A stretch of DNA of 64,000 nt, taken from SHVO01 sp964576515. GTDB lineage: Bacteria > Pseudomonadota > Alphaproteobacteria > Rhodospirillales > Rhodospirillaceae. Each line of letters begins with the position of its first letter. Position 1 is the stretch's first letter. The notes under the pieces are model-generated. The model was not told the origin of the DNA, did no database searches, and saw only the letters and a list, made by a program, of their open reading frames with translations. The DNA is taken from contig CAZNUW010000004.1 of assembly GCA_964576515.1 (NCBI GenBank), positions 248,001 to 312,000 on the forward strand, read 5' to 3'. A program made the translations under genes and the position numbers. Positions 61,624-64,000 of this stretch are shown here, piece by piece.

Positions 61624-62997
61624 ATGAACGCCTTACTTTATGTGCCGCGTACCGTCCGGCACTGGTTTTCGGACGGCATCCTGCGGCGCACCTTCAAGAA
61701 CGCGGGGATGCTGCTGACGGGCCGGGCCACGAACGGGCTTTTGAGCCTGGCGACCCTCTCGCTCATGGCGCATTCGCTGGGCATCGAGCAGTTCGGCATC
61801 ATCGTTCTTGTCCAAACCTATGTGCTGGTGCTGATTGCTTTCGCCACGTTCCAGTCGTGGCAGGCGGTGATCCGCTACGGCGCGATCTGCCTGGAGCGCA
61901 AGGACATCCCGGCGTTCCAGTCGCTTATCAAATTCACCTGCATCCTCGACGTGGTCGGCGTGCTGTTCGGCTTCGCCCTCGGCTACATCCTCGCGCCCAT
62001 CGTCGGGCCTTACGTGGATTGGACGCCCGAGGTCATCCGCTACGCGCAGCTTTATAGCTTCCTGATCCTGTTCACGATGATCGCCACGCCCATGGGTATC
62101 ATGCGGCTGTGCGACCGCTTCGACCTCTTGGCGTGGCAGACCGTGCTGACGCCGTTCCTGCGTCTTGTGGGCGTCGGGGCGTGCGCGCTGGTGGACGCGC
62201 CGTTCTACGCCTATCTCGGGGCGTGGTTCGTCGCCGGCGCGGCCGGAGGCACGCTTCTCGTGTACCTGGGCTGGCGCGAGGCGTTCCGACAGGGCTTCCT
62301 GAAGGACATGACCTGGTCCTTGAAGGGCATCACGAAGGACCATCCGGGCCTGTGGAAGTTCTCGATCATCTCGACCCTGCACGCCTCGGTGCAGATGATC
62401 CCGGCGCAGATGAGCACCTTCATCGTCGGCTGGGTGGCGGGCCCGGCGCCCGCGGGTCTGTTCAAGGTGGGCCGCGATGTCGCCACCGCGCTCTCGAAGC
62501 CCGCCGAGCTTTTGAACCAATCGATCTACCCCGAATTCGCGCGCCTCGGCAGCAAGGGAAGCTGGCACGACTTCGCCCGCCTGATCCTACGCGGCGGCGC
62601 GATGGGCGGGGGCGCGGCGGTGTTCCTGCTGCTGGTGGCGCTGGCGTTCGGCACGCCGTTCTTGACGCTCTTCTTCGGCGCCGAGTTCGCGGGCGCCTAT
62701 TGGCCGCTCGTGCTGCTGATCGCTTCGGCGGGCCTGACGATCTGCGGCTTTCCCATGGACCCGGCGTTGTTCGCCATGGGCCGACCGGGGATCGCGTTGC
62801 GCATCGGCACGGTGGTCATCATCGTGCTGTACCTGCCGATGCTCGTGGTGCTGACGGATCTCTACGGCGCGATCGGCGCGGCGGCGGCGACGCTGGCGGC
62901 CGCGGGCATGACGCTCGTCTCCATGAGCGCGTTCACCGCCGCACAATTGCGGCGTCACGCGGCCGAACAGGATCAGGTCGGCCCAGGCTCCGATTAG
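61624..62997 (+). CDS. Oligosaccharide flippase (Wzx/MOP-type)
   Basis: The 457-residue inner-membrane protein has 12 or more hydrophobic helices, with TFKNAGMLLTGRATNGLLSLATLSLMAHSLGIEQFGI at the start, KFSIISTLHASVQMIPAQMSTFIVGWVAGPAPAGLFKVGRDVATALSKPAELLNQSIYPEFARL in the middle, typical of polysaccharide flippases. It should turn lipid-linked glycans across the inner membrane. It stands alone apart from sugar genes. The ATG at 61624 has a weak ribosome site. Confidence 0.88.
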   Translation: MNALLYVPRTVRHWFSDGILRRTFKNAGMLLTGRATNGLLSLATLSLMAHSLGIEQFGIIVLVQTYVLVLIAFATFQSWQAVIRYGAICLERKDIPAFQSLIKFTCILDVVGVLFGFALGYILAPIVGPYVDWTPEVIRYAQLYSFLILFTMIATPMGIMRLCDRFDLLAWQTVLTPFLRLVGVGACALVDAPFYAYLGAWFVAGAAGGTLLVYLGWREAFRQGFLKDMTWSLKGITKDHPGLWKFSIISTLHASVQMIPAQMSTFIVGWVAGPAPAGLFKVGRDVATALSKPAELLNQSIYPEFARLGSKGSWHDFARLILRGGAMGGGAAVFLLLVALAFGTPFLTLFFGAEFAGAYWPLVLLIASAGLTICGFPMDPALFAMGRPGIALRIGTVVIIVLYLPMLVVLTDLYGAIGAAAATLAAAGMTLVSMSAFTAAQLRRHAAEQDQVGPGSD

Positions 62998-63008
62998 CGC
63001 GGTTGGTT

Positions 63009-63503
63009 CTAGCGGGGTCCGGCCCCGCCGACCCGCGGCGGTTTTTGCATCTTCTGGGCGTGCATCACGGCGATTCGCGCCTTAGTCAGCGGCGCGGGAT
63101 CGAGTTTCCAGTCGCGGTAGCCTTGCGCGACCACGGTGAAATAGTCGATGGCGGGCGGCGCCATGCCTTTGTCGTTCATCACGCCCTCGTTGTTCATCAC
63201 GCCCTCGTTATTCATCACGTAAGCGAACGCGTCCTTCATCTCGCCGCCCACGTCGACGGTCACGGCGATTTTCCGGTAGAGCGCGGGGCAATCCTCGTAG
63301 GCGTCGAGGCTGCGCTCGCAGGCAGGCGTGATCTCATAGACCGCGCCCCAGACGTCGCCGGTTTTTTCCGGCGCGATATCGATGAAACGCCGGAAGACGA
63401 GTTTGTATCCGGGAAGGCGCGCGACCCCGATGGGTTTGGCCCGCGCCGCATGACGCTTCATGCGCCGGAGACTCAAGTTCGATCCGTAGGCGAAGTAGAG
63501 CAT
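63009..63503 (-). CDS. Gamma-glutamylcyclotransferase (AIG2-like) family protein
   Basis: The 164-residue protein opens MLYFAYGSNLSLRRMKRH, the GGCT substrate-loop signature, then LVFRRFIDIAPEKTGDVWGAVYEIT and DAYEDCPALYRKIAV with the catalytic glutamate region. It should release 5-oxoproline from gamma-glutamyl substrates. An 18-bp tandem repeat inserts MNNEGVMNNEGVMNDKG. The start at 63503 places the YGSN motif at the N-terminus. Confidence 0.9.
   Translation of the reverse strand: MLYFAYGSNLSLRRMKRHAARAKPIGVARLPGYKLVFRRFIDIAPEKTGDVWGAVYEITPACERSLDAYEDCPALYRKIAVTVDVGGEMKDAFAYVMNNEGVMNNEGVMNDKGMAPPAIDYFTVVAQGYRDWKLDPAPLTKARIAVMHAQKMQKPPRVGGAGPR
63171..63219. repeat. 18-bp tandem repeat within the GGCT gene
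   Basis: Units of TTCATCACGCCCTCGTTG occur nearly three times; each adds six residues (MNNEGV) to a surface loop. Gain or loss of units keeps the frame. Confidence 0.8.
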
Positions 63504-63575
63504 GGGGCGTGTGTCATAAATGAAAAGCGGCGGACCCAACATACAGAGTCCGCGGCGCGCGGTTGGCGCGCCTTC

Positions 63576-63605
63576 AAAAAAATTGGCGGGTCCACAGGAC
63601 CCGCC
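63576..63605 (-). terminator. Leftward Rho-independent terminator
   Basis: GGCGGGTCC (63585-63593) pairs with GGACCCGCC (63597-63605) and seven A residues at 63576-63582 give a U run in the minus-strand transcript. Confidence 0.7.
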
Positions 63606-63738
63606 GGAGTGTCGCCGGAGCGTGTGGGGAGGGAGGGATCGGGCCCCGGCGGATGGGCGATCCTTGCGCCGGCTTGTTAACGAATGGTGAATCTTCGTTA
63701 ACGCGGGGTGTCCCGTTGGGCTGGGGATAAGTTCGAGA

Positions 63739-63757
63739 AATTATCTCAGAGATAATT
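63739..63757. promoter_or_regulatory. Perfect AT-rich palindrome, possible operator
   Basis: AATTATCTC (63739-63747) and GAGATAATT (63749-63757) are perfect inverted arms around a single A. It is far more AT-rich than its surroundings. The binding protein is unknown. Confidence 0.4.
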
Positions 63758-63790
63758 ATTTTTGCGGATAACCCATTGCGGACAAAAGAA

Positions 63791-63816
63791 AAGGCCCGGT
63801 CTTTCGACCGGGCCTT
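63791..63816 (-). terminator. Terminator of the gene at the right edge
   Basis: AAGGCCCGGT (63791-63800) pairs with ACCGGGCCTT (63807-63816) around CTTTCG. The AAAAGAAA just left of it gives a U-rich tail in the leftward direction. It lies 25 bp after the stop of the partial gene. Confidence 0.8.
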
Positions 63817-63841
63817 ATGCCGTTATCGTGGTCCTCGCCGC

Positions 63842-64000
63842 TTATGCCGCGGCTTTGATATCCAGCGGCAGTTCGAGCTGCGCTTCGTTGTCCTGTCTGC
63901 GCAGGATGTTCAGGCGAATCGCCATCAGTTCTTCCGCTTCGTTGAGCAGGGTCGCCGTCGCCGGCGCGCCCGCCGTGTGAGCCCGCACGAGGATCGCATG
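63842..64000 (-). CDS. C-terminal part of an unidentified protein, cut by the window edge
   Basis: A leftward reading frame is open from the edge and ends with TAA at 63842-63844. Its last 52 residues include LLNEAEELMAIRLNILRR and end LELPLDIKAAA. The sequence is helical and charged. No family was recognised; a proper terminator directly after it supports that it is a real gene end. Confidence 0.65.
   Translation of the reverse strand, partial: HAILVRAHTAGAPATATLLNEAEELMAIRLNILRRQDNEAQLELPLDIKAAA

Larger units (their letters stand above)
63504..63841. other. 338-bp intergenic region, possible leftward small RNA
   Basis: No credible gene was found. It holds a leftward terminator at 63576-63605, an inverted repeat GTTAACGAA-tggtgaatc-TTCGTTAAC at about 63677-63703 (its left half reads TTAA-CGAATGG-TGAA, one base from a CtrA box), a perfect AATTATCTC-A-GAGATAATT palindrome at 63739-63757, and a terminator for the gene to the right at 63791-63816. 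The leftward terminator has no gene of its own. Confidence 0.45.

Noticed and set aside
62109..63680. 523-codon plus-strand frame overlapping the flippase and GGCT genes
   Set aside because: It is out of frame with the flippase and antisense to the GGCT gene, with no start signals or motifs.

Overview
The window is GC-rich chromosomal DNA of an alphaproteobacterium. The class call rests on several things seen together: a split F0 operon (atpI-atpB-atpE-atpF'-atpF) with a b' subunit, the mutY / DUF721 / dsbA / smc neighbourhood, a thrB-rnhA pair, a thrC-M16 peptidase pair, a perfect TTAA-N7-TTAA CtrA-type box, a tandem glycine riboswitch in front of gcvT-gcvH-gcvPA-gcvPB, and GC-rich intergenic palindromes with CCTGGG..CCCAGG stems. 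I cannot name the genus. No tRNA, rRNA, CRISPR array, complete insertion sequence or prophage was seen.

Layout. 1-3.8 kb: end of a UDP-N-acetyl-sugar dehydrogenase, a Tat-exported high-potential iron-sulfur protein, an AI-2E-type permease, a methyltransferase. 3.8-7.0 kb: EmrB/EmrA efflux pump with a MarR regulator and a palindromic operator. 7.1-9.2 kb: DUF72 protein, DODA-type dioxygenase, DedA/YqaA membrane protein. 9.29-10.2 kb: a histidine-codon leader peptide and attenuator hairpin in front of a short, frameshifted HisRS-like gene. 10.1-13.9 kb: S1/P1 nuclease, histone H1-like protein, a winged-helix/DUF5985/DUF5985 operon, an EEP-family hydrolase, a degenerate alpha/beta hydrolase. 13.9-17.6 kb: spermidine/putrescine ABC importer. 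18.2-21.7 kb: GST, Nudix, ferredoxin, LpxL-like acyltransferase, glycosyltransferase. 21.8-27.2 kb: a GAF-PP2C-HATPase regulator and STAS protein run directly into an Mla-type lipid transporter. 27.2-32.6 kb: one 1827-residue protein made almost wholly of 8-residue repeats. 33-38.7 kb: thrC, M16 peptidase, YqgE, rnhA, thrB and a lipoprotein. 39.1-44.5 kb: lipoprotein, tandem glycine riboswitch and glycine cleavage operon. 44.7-47.2 kb: F0 ATP synthase operon. 47.5-57.3 kb: DUF2235 protein, alpha/beta hydrolase, smc, dsbA, DUF6491 protein, MipA porin-like protein, DUF721/DciA, mutY. 57.4-64 kb: maeB with phosphotransacetylase domain, peptide-binding protein, small membrane protein, flippase, gamma-glutamylcyclotransferase, and a gene cut by the right edge.

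Functional links. The potFGHI-like genes and gcv operon are complete metabolic modules. thrC and thrB sit within 4 kb and give the last two steps of threonine synthesis. Envelope maintenance is heavily represented (Mla, LpxL, glycosyltransferase, flippase, MipA, several lipoproteins). The most unusual items are the His-attenuated HisRS-like gene, the octapeptide-repeat giant, and the partner-switching module fused in operon to the Mla transporter.
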